Assembly (NCBI GenBank): GCA_905182985.1
Contig: CAJJDN010000001.1
Coordinates: 183,082 to 247,081, forward strand
Length of the DNA: 64,000 nt
Origin: Paramecium sonneborni
Lineage: Eukaryota > Ciliophora > Oligohymenophorea > Peniculida > Parameciidae
Direction: 5' to 3'
Shown here: positions 10,298 to 22,049 of the stretch, piece by piece
Layout: each line of letters begins with the position of its first letter
How positions within the stretch are numbered: the first letter of the stretch is position 1
Notes under the pieces: generated by a model
The model's database searches: none
Told to the model about the DNA's origin: nothing
Seen by the model: only the letters and a program-made list of their open reading frames with translations
Translations under genes and position numbers: made by a program

Positions 10298-12624
10298 TCA
10301 GGAATCATTATCAATATCATCATTATCCTTATTCTCTTCTAATTATACAGGAACTTCTTATTTTGGAGGTTCTGCTTTTCTTACTATGGTCATATCTCCA
10401 ACATTTCTTATCTATTAGATTAATATATATATAAATATATACCCTAATTAATTGTTTAACTCTAAGGAACGGATTACCTCTAGTTTTTAATTCAAATCCC
10501 CATGTACAACTATTCACTAACCTAGATGCAACATTAGTGAGATGATTAATCAATTATTATTCGACTGTTTCAAATGAATCATTCATATCCAATATTAGAG
10601 TTTCTATAATCATTGAATTAAATTAAGATTTAGTAAAATCTGATGGTTCTTCAAGAGGTCTAGAAGATGGAAGAGCAGAATCAGTTGCATTAGGTTCTGT
10701 AGGCATTTTTTTGGTTTAAGGTATTTTTGATTTAGTAATTACTAATTAAATATAAGAAATTATGTACTCATTTATAATTCTTAATTTGTTAATATAGTAT
10801 CTTTTTCTTTCTCTTTTTCTTATATTGTAGATATTATATCTCTATCTCTTTCCAGTGTAAATTCATACATTTCTATTAGAAATTATGATAACTTTTCATA
10901 AAAGGGTTCAATCTCTTAATTTAACATTCCTTTAGTTGCTGCTTGAGTATTTTCTATATACCAACCACCAAATTATTTAAATCGTTTCATTAAAGTAAAA
11001 CAACTCATAAATACTGTTTAAGGTGCTTCAGCAAATTCTGGATCTTCTACTTATTTTACTAATTCTTCTAATTTAAATGCCTTATTTACATTGGTTTGTC
11101 CAAATGGAATACAATGTTATGCATCATACAAACCAAATCTAGCATTCTATACCCATTCCAAAGCCTTTATATTATTTTACAAATTAGGTAATAACAATCC
11201 AAATACTATTGCTATTATTTCTGAATCTATTTCTTGTAATCTTAATAATAAAACCTCATCATCTGTTTATTTAATAGGTAATCTAAATTGTTTCCATTTA
11301 AATATTTTACCATAATTCTTAGAATCTTTATTTATTATTTCATATGTTCCATCTTTTCTTAGTACAAAAGCAATTATTTATAATCTTTTATCACTACTTA
11401 AATAATATTAATCGTGAGCCATTGAAAATCCTAATCTATTAAAGTTATTAACTGATGCTCCAAAATATCCTTCCTACAAATCAGGATATTCTGCTCTCTT
11501 TTAATTTGCAAAATCTTCCTCATTTATTTCATTACTCTCAGCCTTCTATTCTAATTCTCCAATTCTCTAATCATATGTCTTTTTCCATTCATCAAATTAG
11601 CCATCTAAAAACTTACCCAATGTAATTGAAATTACACTCTATACTGGTACTAAATCCTGATAAAATATTCTAATTGCTCTCTTATTTGAGTAATTGATCA
11701 TTCTCAAGCTCTATCTATCCTTCTTCTTTTAGATTTATTAATCAAATGGCTTTCTAACCTTAGGAATCTATTCGAAGTTACTAACGTTAAAAGCTGTTTT
11801 CATTTAATTATTTAGTTCTACTAATCTTATTACTTCCTCTTAAGTCTTACCTACTATATAATCCATAAATTTTGTTTATAATTCATTCATAAACTCATTT
11901 GGATAAAATCCACTTGTAATCACTTATTAAATAATCTATCCTTATAAAGGTTTTAAATATTCTTTTGCTATTGCATGAGCTTAAGCCTTATGTATCACTT
12001 TTTGCATTCTCTTCTATTTCTCTGAATATTTTTTTAACACATCAGTTTTTTAATCAATCAATTCTTTCTCTCTCTCTACTGTAACATCCTATTTATTTTT
12101 CGCATTAACTCTTCGTTTCTCAAATGCTTCTTTAAATCTATACATAGCCATAAATTCTTCTTCTTATTCTATTTCTAAACATGCTTATTCTAATGTCTTT
12201 GTGCAAATAACATTCAAAATTGGAGTTACCTCTCTATCAAAATCAAATAGTTCGTAATCCTCTACTTAAGTTGCAGCATCAATTCCTGTCTTTTTTGGAA
12301 TAAAAGGAGGATCTTCTGGTTTCTTAAGTAATTTATCAGTCTATGTATATAAAGTATTCTTTTATTATTCACATTGAGCTAGAGTATCTGTTAAAAAGAA
12401 TTCCAAATTAACCTATATTCTTGGATTTGCTGTAGCTTTGATATCATATGTGTCTATTACTCAAAATAATGATTCATACCTTCTTTTTTTTTTTACCTTT
12501 TAAAATTATTTAATTAAGCCGACATATTTTCTACTTTAATACGCTCTTTTTCTAAACGTATATATTCTTATTCTTATTCCATTGGAGTACGTTGCTTAAT
12601 TTTCTAAAATTTTAATTCATACAT
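10298..12624 (-). CDS. RSPH3: radial spoke protein 3-like protein with long C-terminal extension (747 aa)
   Basis: RSP3 anchors radial spokes of the ciliary axoneme to the doublet microtubules. The family core is clear in the first 300 residues: RIQVNLEFFL, then PPFIPKKTGIDAATQVED, then YELFDFDREVTPILNV, then KTLEQACLEIEQEEEF. Three introns of 26, 26 and 31 nt, all ending TAG, leave exactly 748 codons. Unlike usual RSP3, no stop follows the core; the frame continues for about 400 residues of unknown sequence (blocks such as IRIFYQDLVPVQSV, EWVQNARFGLYD and WGFELKTRGNPFLRV). The chosen ATG at 12624 begins MYELKFQKIK; an in-frame stretch just upstream resembles the conserved RSP3 start block, so the true start may lie further 5'. 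Pseudo-polycistronic packing: 16 bp to the J-domain gene. Confidence 0.8.
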
Positions 12625-12681
12625 ACGTGATCCTTCATCAAATTTTAAAATGTCTGCATTGGTTTAGATATTTGATTTTGC

Positions 12682-13121
12682 TCATTTATTCTATATTTCC
12701 CTCTACTAGGCACTACTCTTGGTTCAGCTGAAAAGTTCTGTTGTGTTGGTTATATCTGCTAACTTAAAAAAGAAATTAATTGAGGCAATCCATCACCATT
12801 CTAAGCAGAAATGGATAAGATTGGGACTTCCCCTACTCCCAAAAAGTTTCTCAATTCTCCTTCTTCAATAGTTTGAATATCTGCTTTAGTCTGCAAGATA
12901 ATTAATTATTCCTTTCCACTTATCTACTCTAATGCTGCTTTGTTATGATGCAACTGTTGCATGTTGCTACCATCTAAACAGAAGATCATCACATCTGAAT
13001 TTGGCATATCTTCATTCACTTCCAATGGTAGATTATTGATTTAATGCTGATCATTCAAAACTTTAGCTAATGTAGTTTTTCCACTACCCTCTAAACCTAC
13101 TAATGAAATTTTATATGACAT
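12682..13121 (-). CDS. small Ras-like GTPase, short form (about 137 aa)
   Basis: The N-terminus has a P-loop (VGLEGSGKTTLAK). The guanine-specifying motif appears as QTKAD (NKxD class) near residue 85 and the G5 motif as SISAQNG. The switch II DxxG motif is not evident, and the domain is shorter than a typical Ras/Arf protein, so GTP hydrolysis may be altered. The 3' end is uncertain: a 26-nt GT...TAG intron gives a stop at 12682, but that segment is less AT-rich than other introns; without it the frame runs on and could join the RSP3-like gene through another intron. It starts 26 bp after the stop of the 837-aa gene. Confidence 0.65.
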
Positions 13122-13147
13122 TAATTAATAAATATTTTTTCAAAATA

Positions 13148-15742
13148 TCATTGTTACTCTAATTCAGTCAGTTAAATCTTATGTAATATCTTAACTTAGT
13201 TAGAATCACAATTCAGATTGATTTAATGCTTTTCAATATATTCTGCAAATTCAGCATACAAATGTAAATTATTCAATTTATTTTCGAATTATTACAATCC
13301 TTAATCATCTCTCTACAAAAGATTCAAAATTATTTTCAAATCTGGAACAATTTAAATCAATGTTTATGTAAGATTTGTATTACCATAATTGTATAGATAT
13401 TCATATTTTGAAATTAATTTTATTAAACATTATTGAGTAGGAAAGTTTTAAATATAAAACTTAATCACTCTTGTAACTTCCTCTACTAAATCATTTTACT
13501 GAGTTTCTATCAACCTTTCTAAATAAGGCAATTAATTTTCTATAAAATCTGCATCTATTTATCCAGCACCATATGTAAATTGACATAATTCATATAAATA
13601 ATTAATGTCAACTTAATGATTGAATTACAATTATTAGTTTATTGTTTTATTATAATACTTTTAATTCTGAATTTGTTATCCTATGTAAAATATTAATTTT
13701 ATTGGAACTTTCTTTTATGATATTACATTAAAGAGTGCTATGGCATAATCCTCCATATTTGCTATCTTATCTATCAAAAAAGCAATTAAATGATCATCAA
13801 TTAGTTCTTATTTCTGCAATATATATAATATTAGATCTAAATCTGATTCATCCAACTCTTTCACTAAAACACAGTCAAATAATATTGTAGAGACTAATTA
13901 GGAAGGAAGACATTAAGTTAATAAGCTTAACAATTAATCCATTTATATTTTACTACCTATTGTTTATAAATAATGCAATAATAACTCATTATGAATATTC
14001 AATTAAATCATCTTTAACATATAATCAAATTAGAAAAAGTTTGATCTCTCCAATTACAAAATTATTAAAGAGCATATCAATTCAACTGTATGTTATTATT
14101 CTATATCATTTAATAATTCCTCATATAAAAATTATAACACCAAATCAAATTATAATGCATTATAATGAATATTACATAATTAGATTATTAGTTAATAGCA
14201 TTTACAAGAGAATAGACTAAATAAAAGAACTTCAATTTACTATAAGTTATTATTCAATAATAAAGATTTCATTAATTATTCTAGGTCTTCATTTGATTCC
14301 TTTATCTTCAAATAGTATTCTATATATTTTTACCATGTATTTGTGGATATATCATTTTATTTATCCAAAATTTGAGTTACAAATACAATCTGATTATGAT
14401 TAATTAAATGAATAATCATTGAATTCCTTATGTCTGAATCCAAAATTTATAAGTAATTTTAATATGTTTACTCTACCTATTCAAACTCAATTTTACTTAG
14501 AAGGTTTTTCATACACTTTTTTATTTATTTTTATAAAAGCATTTGAGGTTTCTACATTGATTAAGATAATTTTTAATTGAATTCTGCTATAAATTTTAGA
14601 ATCTATTTATTATCTGAATATTCTTAATAAATATTTTCTAATTATATAAAATGTCCCACGACTTCATGTATCTGCTTTAATTTATGAGGAATATTGATAT
14701 TATCTATTTAAGTCTGTTTAGTAATTTCTGTGTAAAATATCACAAATTCATTTTTATATTTATCATTTGACATATACTCAATAAATGCATCTGTACAATT
14801 TACAATTGTTAAGTAAGAAAGTTGTTTTTGTATTGAATGTGTCTCACTAAATAAATGTTTCTTTAATGTTTCCAGAAAATCAAAAAAATAACGACTGTTT
14901 CCTAATAATAAAATCTCAATCAACTTGAAAATACTTTACACTATTTTATATTTAGCATAATATTATTACATTTCTATATTGATTAAGTTGATTTATTTAA
15001 GTTACTCTTTAATAATGCACTCAAATTAGAATTAATTAATCCTGCTATTTTATTTTCTAGCAATATTTTTAATTTTGAGAGCTCCTCTAAAATCAAACTT
15101 AAGGCCTTGAGTGCATAAATATCATCAAAATCATTATCTTATGTGCCATCAGCAATTCTCATAAAAAAATTTAAAATTGCCAAAACATTTTTTTCTGTTT
15201 CTTATTTATTTTCCCAGTAACCCTTACATGATTAACCAATTTTAGTGAGCATTTCATCATTTAGTACTTAAATATTCACAAATATTATATTATCATTTGA
15301 CAATTACTTGATTCTATAACATATTCTTAAAAATCTATAACTGTAAGGCAAATAAAATATTGAGACTTTTTCAGTTAGGGTATGCAATAACTATATGATT
15401 TAAGCATGATAGCTACCCTATTTTTGATTTCTTTCTATTAATCTATTTTCACTCTATATAAATATTCTTACAATAAAAAATGCTCGTCTAAATTTTTTAA
15501 CTTATTTAAATGCTGTAATTATATCAAAAATTGTAGAACAACCTTCAAATCCTTCTCCTTTGTACTATTTATAATTTTTATAGTATGATTTTCCAGCATT
15601 TCTTGAGTTATTTCTGGCTTCTCTAGATCTCCAATCATCTCTCGAATCAACTTAAATGTTTTTCAATATAACTTACTCCATTTAATGATTTATTTTTAGA
15701 TTTTATATTTTTTAATTGGTTAACAATAGCATTGACTTTCAT
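13148..15742 (-). CDS. large helical protein of unknown function (837 aa)
   Basis: Introns of 26 (AAG), 26 (TAG) and 29 nt (TAG) near the 5' end leave exactly 838 codons. The protein is Leu/Ile/Asn/Gln-rich and looks like a chain of short amphipathic helices, as in HEAT/ARM-type solenoids, but no repeat signature is clear enough to name. There is no membrane segment, signal peptide or catalytic motif. It heads the minus-strand array that continues with the small GTPase and the RSP3-like gene. A scaffold role is only an inference from architecture. Confidence 0.7.
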
Positions 15743-16185
15743 TATTTAAATTTATTAAGAACTAAGAATGTTAAATATATTTTTTTTTTTAAAATATTAT
15801 ATACTTCTTGATTATGATCTAAAGATGATTTATTTTTAGTTTCTTTACAAAATTGTTAATAATGAAATTTTAAGTGAATTAAATGAACAAATATTATAAT
15901 AATAAATATAAAGATAATTAATATATAATAGATCATCTTTTAAACAACAGAAATGAATATCAAAAAATCAAGTATTCATAAATTGTTATAGCTAATTTTA
16001 AATAAATTGTTTAATAGTAAAATTTGATAAGCAGATTTATAGTTTTAATAATTTATAAAACTTAACAGAAAAAAATTAAAGATAACCTAATATTTTAAAA
16101 AATTTTTATTTTTTATCTAAATTTTCATTTTTTTCATTTACTTAGTACAGTAATTAATATTAATATACCTTAAAATTATTATTTT
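15743..16185. other. 443-bp intergenic, nothing recognised
   Basis: Extremely AT-rich with several A and T runs. No protein-like frame, tRNA-like element or repeat was seen. It lies upstream of the 837-aa gene and probably contains its promoter. Confidence 0.45.
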
Positions 16186-17460
16186 ATGATTGAAAGTCAA
16201 AGAGAAATTATAGAATGGAATTAATTATTTTCTATTTCTTATAATTGTTATTCCTTTTATTTTTTTGATTTGTATATTGTTTTATTGATAGAGCCTATAT
16301 TAGAACTCAGATTCTGGAATAATAATCTTAATATTTTAAATTAAATAAAGGAAAGAAGATTGATTCAAAATTATAAATAAATACCTATTATTCGGCTATG
16401 AACTTTTCATCAAAAAGTTGATTTAAATGAATTATTATTTCCTTCAGTAATTATGATATTATGATGAGTATTGAAATTATATTTAGAGAATTGATGAATA
16501 ATGCAATAAATGTTAGATATTAGAATAATATTGAGTTTATTCAACATTGATTTAGATACTTTCATTTTTAAATAAAATAGTTAAAAAGCTTAAGATAAAA
16601 TAAGAGTTTTTTGCATATTAGGCTTACTAATAGTTCTATATTAATCAATATTTGTTTATTTTTTTTGATTAAAAACCTCAAGAATTGGAGTAAGCTACAA
16701 TGACTACTTAAAATTTTTGGTTTCTTATATATTTTAATAAGAATTGAATTATATTATTTTCATAAGGATTTATATGCTAAAACTCTCAACAATATGATGA
16801 ATCATACCTTATTCAAACACTTGTTTCTAGTTATTACTTAGAGTCAAATGCATATTAATATTTAGATTATTTGCAGTATCATTGATATTTTGATTTTGAT
16901 AAATTGGCTAATATTTTATAGATTATTAAGGAATGACTTATTATTAGACAAAGTATAAGGTTCTTAATAATTAGAAGTTTAATAAAAAAGAAGAAGAATT
17001 GAAGTCTATATATGATTCGATAATAGAGGTGGAGGAATTTATGTTTGATATCCTTAAGAAATTATCTTTGAGTTAGGTATGAAAAAGTTGATTGAAATAA
17101 TTACTAATTATTTTTATATTGTTTACATAACTTTTAATACGGATTTATAGCAAAAAATTTTTTTCCGAATTTGGTTTATTAGTTAATTATATTTTATTAT
17201 TTTAACTTATTTTTATTTTAGTAAATTTCATTTAAAATAGGAAGAATTTATGCCAATTTTATATTTAATTAGAAGTAATGGGGCATTATTATAGAAAATT
17301 TATTATCTAATAACAAGAAATATAATTAACTATTATATTAAAAATTTTAATCTTGCTTCTTTAAAGAATAGAAAGCAAACTTTTCAGAAATAAAAGAGAT
17401 TGAACTTATAGAAAAATATAGAACTAAAGATGAATAACATCTTTTTAATTAAGAAAATTT
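16186..17460 (+). pseudogene. interrupted coding remnant, identity unknown
   Basis: Several protein-like stretches occur on the plus strand but are broken by TGA codons and frame changes that tiny introns do not cleanly repair. The first, from ATG 16186, runs about 60 codons; later ones include a charged helix around 16950-17075 (NQKFNKKEEELKSIYDSI) and a C-terminal stretch near 17370-17470 (EIELIEKYRTKDEQ). The composition fits a former protein-coding gene of about 350-400 residues. Alternatives are an expressed gene with several introns that I failed to resolve, or two small genes. I cannot name a family. Confidence 0.3.
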
Positions 17461-17478
17461 CAATAAAATGTATCATAG

Positions 17479-17805
17479 TCATCCACCCTTGAGTTTAAGT
17501 CTGACTTAAAGTCTACATTAATTTTCAAATCCTAATTGGCTCAAAGTTCTCATTTCATTTGATTAGATATTGGCTCCACCTAATAAATACTCTATTGTAT
17601 CCTCATATTACGCTTGCATTCTTTGAGCAAATATTTGTTCTGAAAGCCCCTTTACAAAGCCATTAAAAGGTATATCAGGATCAATTTATATTTATAATTG
17701 CACATCACCTGTTGGCATTATTACAGTAACATTGACTGCAATAGTATTTGGCTGAGCATTTTGCTATTATTATCCTCCAATAGGTAATCCCATTAATTAA
17801 TTCAT
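17479..17805 (-). CDS. ubiquitin-like protein ending in Gly-Gly (108 aa)
   Basis: An intronless frame of 109 codons. After a Gln-rich leader of about 20 residues follows a beta-grasp-like pattern: a first strand (IAVNVTVIMPTG), a second strand (VQLQIQIDPDIPF), a helix (FVKGLSEQIFAQRMQAQY), and a C-terminal strand TLSQLGF...CRLQVRLKLKGG directly before TGA. The end closely parallels the ubiquitin tail (TLSDY...LVLRLRGG), so the protein could be conjugated without processing. Apart from the end the sequence is not ubiquitin, SUMO, NEDD8 or URM1 as I know them. A close paralog is at 29515-29850, and decayed relatives lie at 26122-26729 and 30286-30453. Fold and conjugation are inferred; the sequence and tail are seen. 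Confidence 0.8.
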
Positions 17806-17968
17806 TTTTACTTAAAATAAAAGTAATAGAAAATATTATTTTTTAAAAATCAAATTACCTTTAAAAATAAAATTTATGTATGTCATATATGATATTAAAA
17901 AATTTATCATATTGAAAACTTTAAATAATCATATCAAAATAAAAATTAATTGTTTATTGTTAATTAAA

Positions 17969-20900
17969 TCAATTTTATACTATTTGAGATAATTCCAAAT
18001 TGAATGGTTCTTTTTAACTATTTAAAGAAAATTCATCGTTTTCTTTATTTTTCTTTTTTAATTTAACAAGTATTTGGACTTTCTCAACTGCAGTTTCAAG
18101 TAAACTATCTAAATCATTAATTCTTTTAGTATCATAAAATGGATCAATTGATTTTATAATTCTATTTAATAATCTTCTATAAGTTTCATCTAAATGATAA
18201 TTTTTTAAATTTACCTTTCATTTTAAGTAATTAAGATTTTATTTATGCATCATCCATTTATAATTTCATTTTTTATATTTCTTCATTTCTTTCTTTTAAT
18301 AATTTATTTATTTCACTCATTTTTGTATTATGTTCTAAAAATATTATTAATAATTATACCTAAATGTTTTTAATGATATTATTTAACTGTTTAAGCAAAT
18401 TAATGTTCATTTTCATTCTAATTCTTTTTTAACTATTTTATTTCCTCTTTCAAATTTTAATTTTATACCTATAATTTTGTCAATTTGCTTTCATTTTCAA
18501 TCATTGATTATTCTAATAAATGAGAATTATCATTTAATTATTAATTTATAATATTTTTATCTGATTCTATTTAAAGATATGATTATTCTAATTAAGTATA
18601 TTAATTTTATAATTAAGATATCTATTAATTAAAAGTTTCATTTAATTTCTGTAACTCTAGATTTTCAATTTCTTTTTATTTACTAATACTGATAGATTCA
18701 CTTAATTAATTTTAAAGTCTTCTATTTTCTTATGTAAGACTTGAATGGTTATTTTCAATTAATTTATATTACTATTCAAGCGACTTACTTTATTATTATA
18801 ATTAATTATTTGTATTTATTGTATTTTAAAGTCTAACAAAAATTTCTTCTTTTTATTTCATTACAGTTTCTGATTACAATCTTGATTCTTCCAAATCATT
18901 GTTTAAAGTTTAGACTTATAATTAATATTATTACAATTCTTATTAAGTTTAATTAAGGATTGATAATTATAATTATTAATCATTTATTTATTACTCATAT
19001 TATTAAATAATTAAATTAGACTAGTTTAATTTTTCTTCAACTTGTTTAAGTTTCTATTTATTTTATTAGATAGTAATTTCTAAATTTTACCTTTCTTTCT
19101 ATTATTGTTCAAGTAGAATATCATTTTATGAGCACACTAAATTTAAATTACTCAATTATTTTTTTTATTTAGAATTGGTTTCGAGTAAATTTTTATTTAA
19201 TTCTTCAATTTCAGCTACTTAATCTTCTAAAATCTTAATCTTTTAATGTGACAAAATTTCTTTCTGCATAATTTAGGATAGCTTACCCTGTAAATCGACA
19301 AATTCTTTTTACTGAGTAGCAATCTACTCTAACAATTCAGTTTATTTTTAACTAAACTGTTAAGCTTGTTCATTTTATCTTGCACTAAACTATTAAAATG
19401 TTTATGTTTATTGATCGCAATAAACTTTTAATTATTCTTCTTGTACTAAAGTTAAATCTCTTAATCTTTTGAGTTCTATATCATTAAGTTTAATTTAATC
19501 TTTTAAAGATAGAATTTCTGTATTTAGGATTTCAATCTCCTGTTTAAGTTCGTGATTCTTTTCAGATGAGATTTCCAATTATGAGTCTTATTTTTTCAAT
19601 TTTAATTTTAGAATTTCTAGTTCTTCTTCTAATTTATAAATTTGATTTAATTTTGTTTAGGTTATATCATCTTTTTCTAATTTCAATTTTTCTAATTTAT
19701 TTTCTTCCTCCTTAATTTTATTATTTTATTCATTTATAGTTACTTTAGATTAACTTAATTAAGTTTACAATTCTTATATAATCTATTCATTTTGATCATT
19801 TTACAATTCTAAAATGTATGATTAACATTATTAAGTTAATGTTGTAATCTATTTCTTTTATTATTAGATTGTATCAACTTAAAAGTTATTAGTTTACTCT
19901 AACTCAAGCTATTAATCTTCCTGATGTTTTAGTTTAGATTGTAGTTATTATTCTTTTTAAATAAGTGAATTAACTTTTCCTTGATATTCAACATTATCTT
20001 TTTCGAGCTAAGCAATTTATTATAAAAATTCATTTTATTTATGATTAAACTATTAAGTTAATTCATTTTATCTTTAAGTGAATTATAATAAGGTTTATGT
20101 TTGCTGATTACAATATTAATTCAGTTGTTCTTCTTAAACTAAACATAAATCTTTTAATCTCTTGATTTCAATTTCATTTAATTTTATTTATTCTTTATTC
20201 TAAAATAATGTTGTATTTAGAGATTCTATTTCAAATTTTTATTCTTAATTTTTTTCTATCAATAAACCTATTTAAGAGTCTTATTTCTTGAGTTTTAATT
20301 TAAGGGAGTCAAATTCTTCTTCTAATTTATCTGTCTAGCTTAGCTAATTATAAATCTCTTTATCTTTATCGGATTTTAATTATTAAAAATTATTTTCTGC
20401 TTCCACTATCTTCTAATTAAGTTAACTGATAGTTTATTATGATGAACTAATTACATTTTATAATTCCTCAATTAATTAGATATTTTAGCAATTTAATTCT
20501 TCTTGTTAATTTTTTAATGCCTAATTATCTGTTTAAAAAGAGTTTAATTATTGATTCATTTGTAAAAGTTCTTCATCTTTTCTATTTAGAATGTCATTTA
20601 ATTTTTTTAAACATACTTTTCTATGCTTGCATTTTTCATTTAAGTTAACAATCTCAGATTATAATGAATTAATTTAATCCTTATATTAATTTAGATGTTC
20701 GACATTATCAAAAACTTTTCTATTAACAAGATCACTAACACTTTCGTGATCATTTTTGAATTTTCTTAAATGATATTGTAAATGTGGATCAATTAAGTTT
20801 TTTTCTCTAACAGTTTCAACAAAATCCCAACTGTTTTTAAGAAGTGATCTGATGGTTTGACTTAGTAATTATGAATTTTTGGATGTATAGGATATTTCAT

Positions 20901-21045
20901 CCTAAAGAAATGAAGATTTAATCTTTCTATCTGGAGATAATCTAATTTAAGCAGCATTTAGGGGAATTACCCTTTAATCAGATTCAGTTTGTTAAAGTCG
21001 AGGGGATAGCAAGTATTTTGCAAAAAATGTTTCACTGTCAATCAT
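17969..21045 (-). CDS. long coiled-coil protein (1008 aa) with internal duplication
   Basis: Two introns of 25 nt near the 3' end leave exactly 1009 codons. The first 110 residues form a separate N-terminal region (MIDSETFFAKYLLSP...), followed by some 800 residues of Gln/Glu/Lys/Leu coiled coil and a C-terminal helix ending NLELSQIVQN. Within the coiled coil a unit of about 231 codons occurs twice: both copies share LKLKLKKQDSQ, then IKLN(E/D)IE(I/L)KRL(K/R)DL, then LVQEEQL and CxQQTQT. No motor or enzyme motif. Such proteins in ciliates are often basal body or cortical scaffolds, which is an inference. Confidence 0.85.
19407..20420 (-). repeat. tandem internal repeat in the coiled-coil gene
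   Basis: Anchor phrases (KLKLKKQDSQ, then LVQEEQL, then QQTQT) recur at an offset of 693 bp, i.e. 231 codons, between about 20100-20420 and 19407-19727. The copies have diverged at both DNA and protein level, so this is an old in-gene duplication, unlike the exact N-flanked copies elsewhere in the window. Confidence 0.75.
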
Positions 21046-21190
21046 TTATATTTAAATTTATAACGACAACTTTTAATTTAATGTATTGTCAATTTATAAT
21101 AATGAGCAATCAATAGCCTTTTTATTAAAATCCACATTTAAGATAATTAGTAATGTAAAATATTAATCCATAATTTGGATAAAAAGCATA

Positions 21191-21740
21191 TCATTTAGGT
21201 TTGACCTACTAAATCTTTGCGCTTAACCATTCTAAACCTTAATCTAAACCAACTCCTGTTTTAGCACTTCCTCCATAACATTAAGATGGATTTTTATATG
21301 ATTTCAATTCCAAATAATCAATAAAAAATTATGGGGTTTGTGCATCAGGAGAATCCTATTTATTTGCATACACTAAAATTGGAAGATCTTTATTAAATCC
21401 TGGAGTATCTAAAAGCAATTTAAACTCATCAAGAACTATCCCAAATCTGATTTTATCAGATGAATCAATTACAAAAATTAAACCATCAATCTATCTATAT
21501 CAATCTCAATACTTTGGTTGCATACTATTCCCACATTCCCCTATATTAATTTTGTCCACTCATATCAGAGAATTAAAAATTCAGATTAAATTTTTCTACA
21601 GAATCCCTATTAAATCCAACTGTTGGAGCAACTGTTGCATTTTTCTCATTTTTTAGAGCATTTATGATGCTTGTCTTTCCTGAATTATCCAAACCAACTA
21701 CTAATACTTACACTTTTCTTTTTCCAAAAGCCCCTCCCAT
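21191..21740 (-). CDS. ARL6: Arf-like GTPase ARL6 (BBS3)
   Basis: ARL6 in its GTP form recruits the BBSome coat to membranes at the ciliary base. One 31-nt intron (TAG) leaves 173 codons. Motifs in order: a Gly-2 (MGG, possible myristoylation or membrane-binding helix), P-loop [10 protein letters not shown], switch I TVGF, switch II DMSGQNQYRGMWE, then [17 protein letters not shown] (G4) and GSAKTG (G5). The phrase DMSGQ-x-x-YR-x-x-WE is the hallmark that separates ARL6 from other Arf-like proteins, which have DVGGQ. Length and order fit the family exactly. It is divergent from NOC1. Confidence 0.93.
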
Positions 21741-22049
21741 TATTAAAACAGAAAATAATTTTAATAACCAATTAAAAAATGCTGATATATATTAAGATAA
21801 TCAATTCTTCTAAATATTTTTCAACTTCAAATTGTTTCCCAATAAAAAAGAAATTTATTAATATTAAGGATTTCTTACTTCAGTGTTTGAGTCTTTAAAA
21901 ATTAACAATTACTTTATTTTCTTAGCTTATTATTTTTCTTTATGTTATTAACAACATCATAAAATCTAAGTGGTAAAGCCTTCTATGAAATTATCTTCAA
22001 AATAAATTTTTATTGATTTTCTCAATTATTTCCATATTTATTATAAATT
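21741..22049. promoter_or_regulatory. 309-bp divergent intergenic between ARL6 and NOC1
   Basis: AT-rich, with short open stretches that do not look protein-coding. Both neighbouring genes start at its edges, so it must contain both promoters. No specific element was recognised. Confidence 0.4.

Noticed and set aside
16186..17460. Mitochondrial DNA inserted in the nucleus (TGA read as Trp)
   Set aside because: The same frames contain many TAA/TAG codons at glutamine-like positions, and no mitochondrial protein is recognisable.
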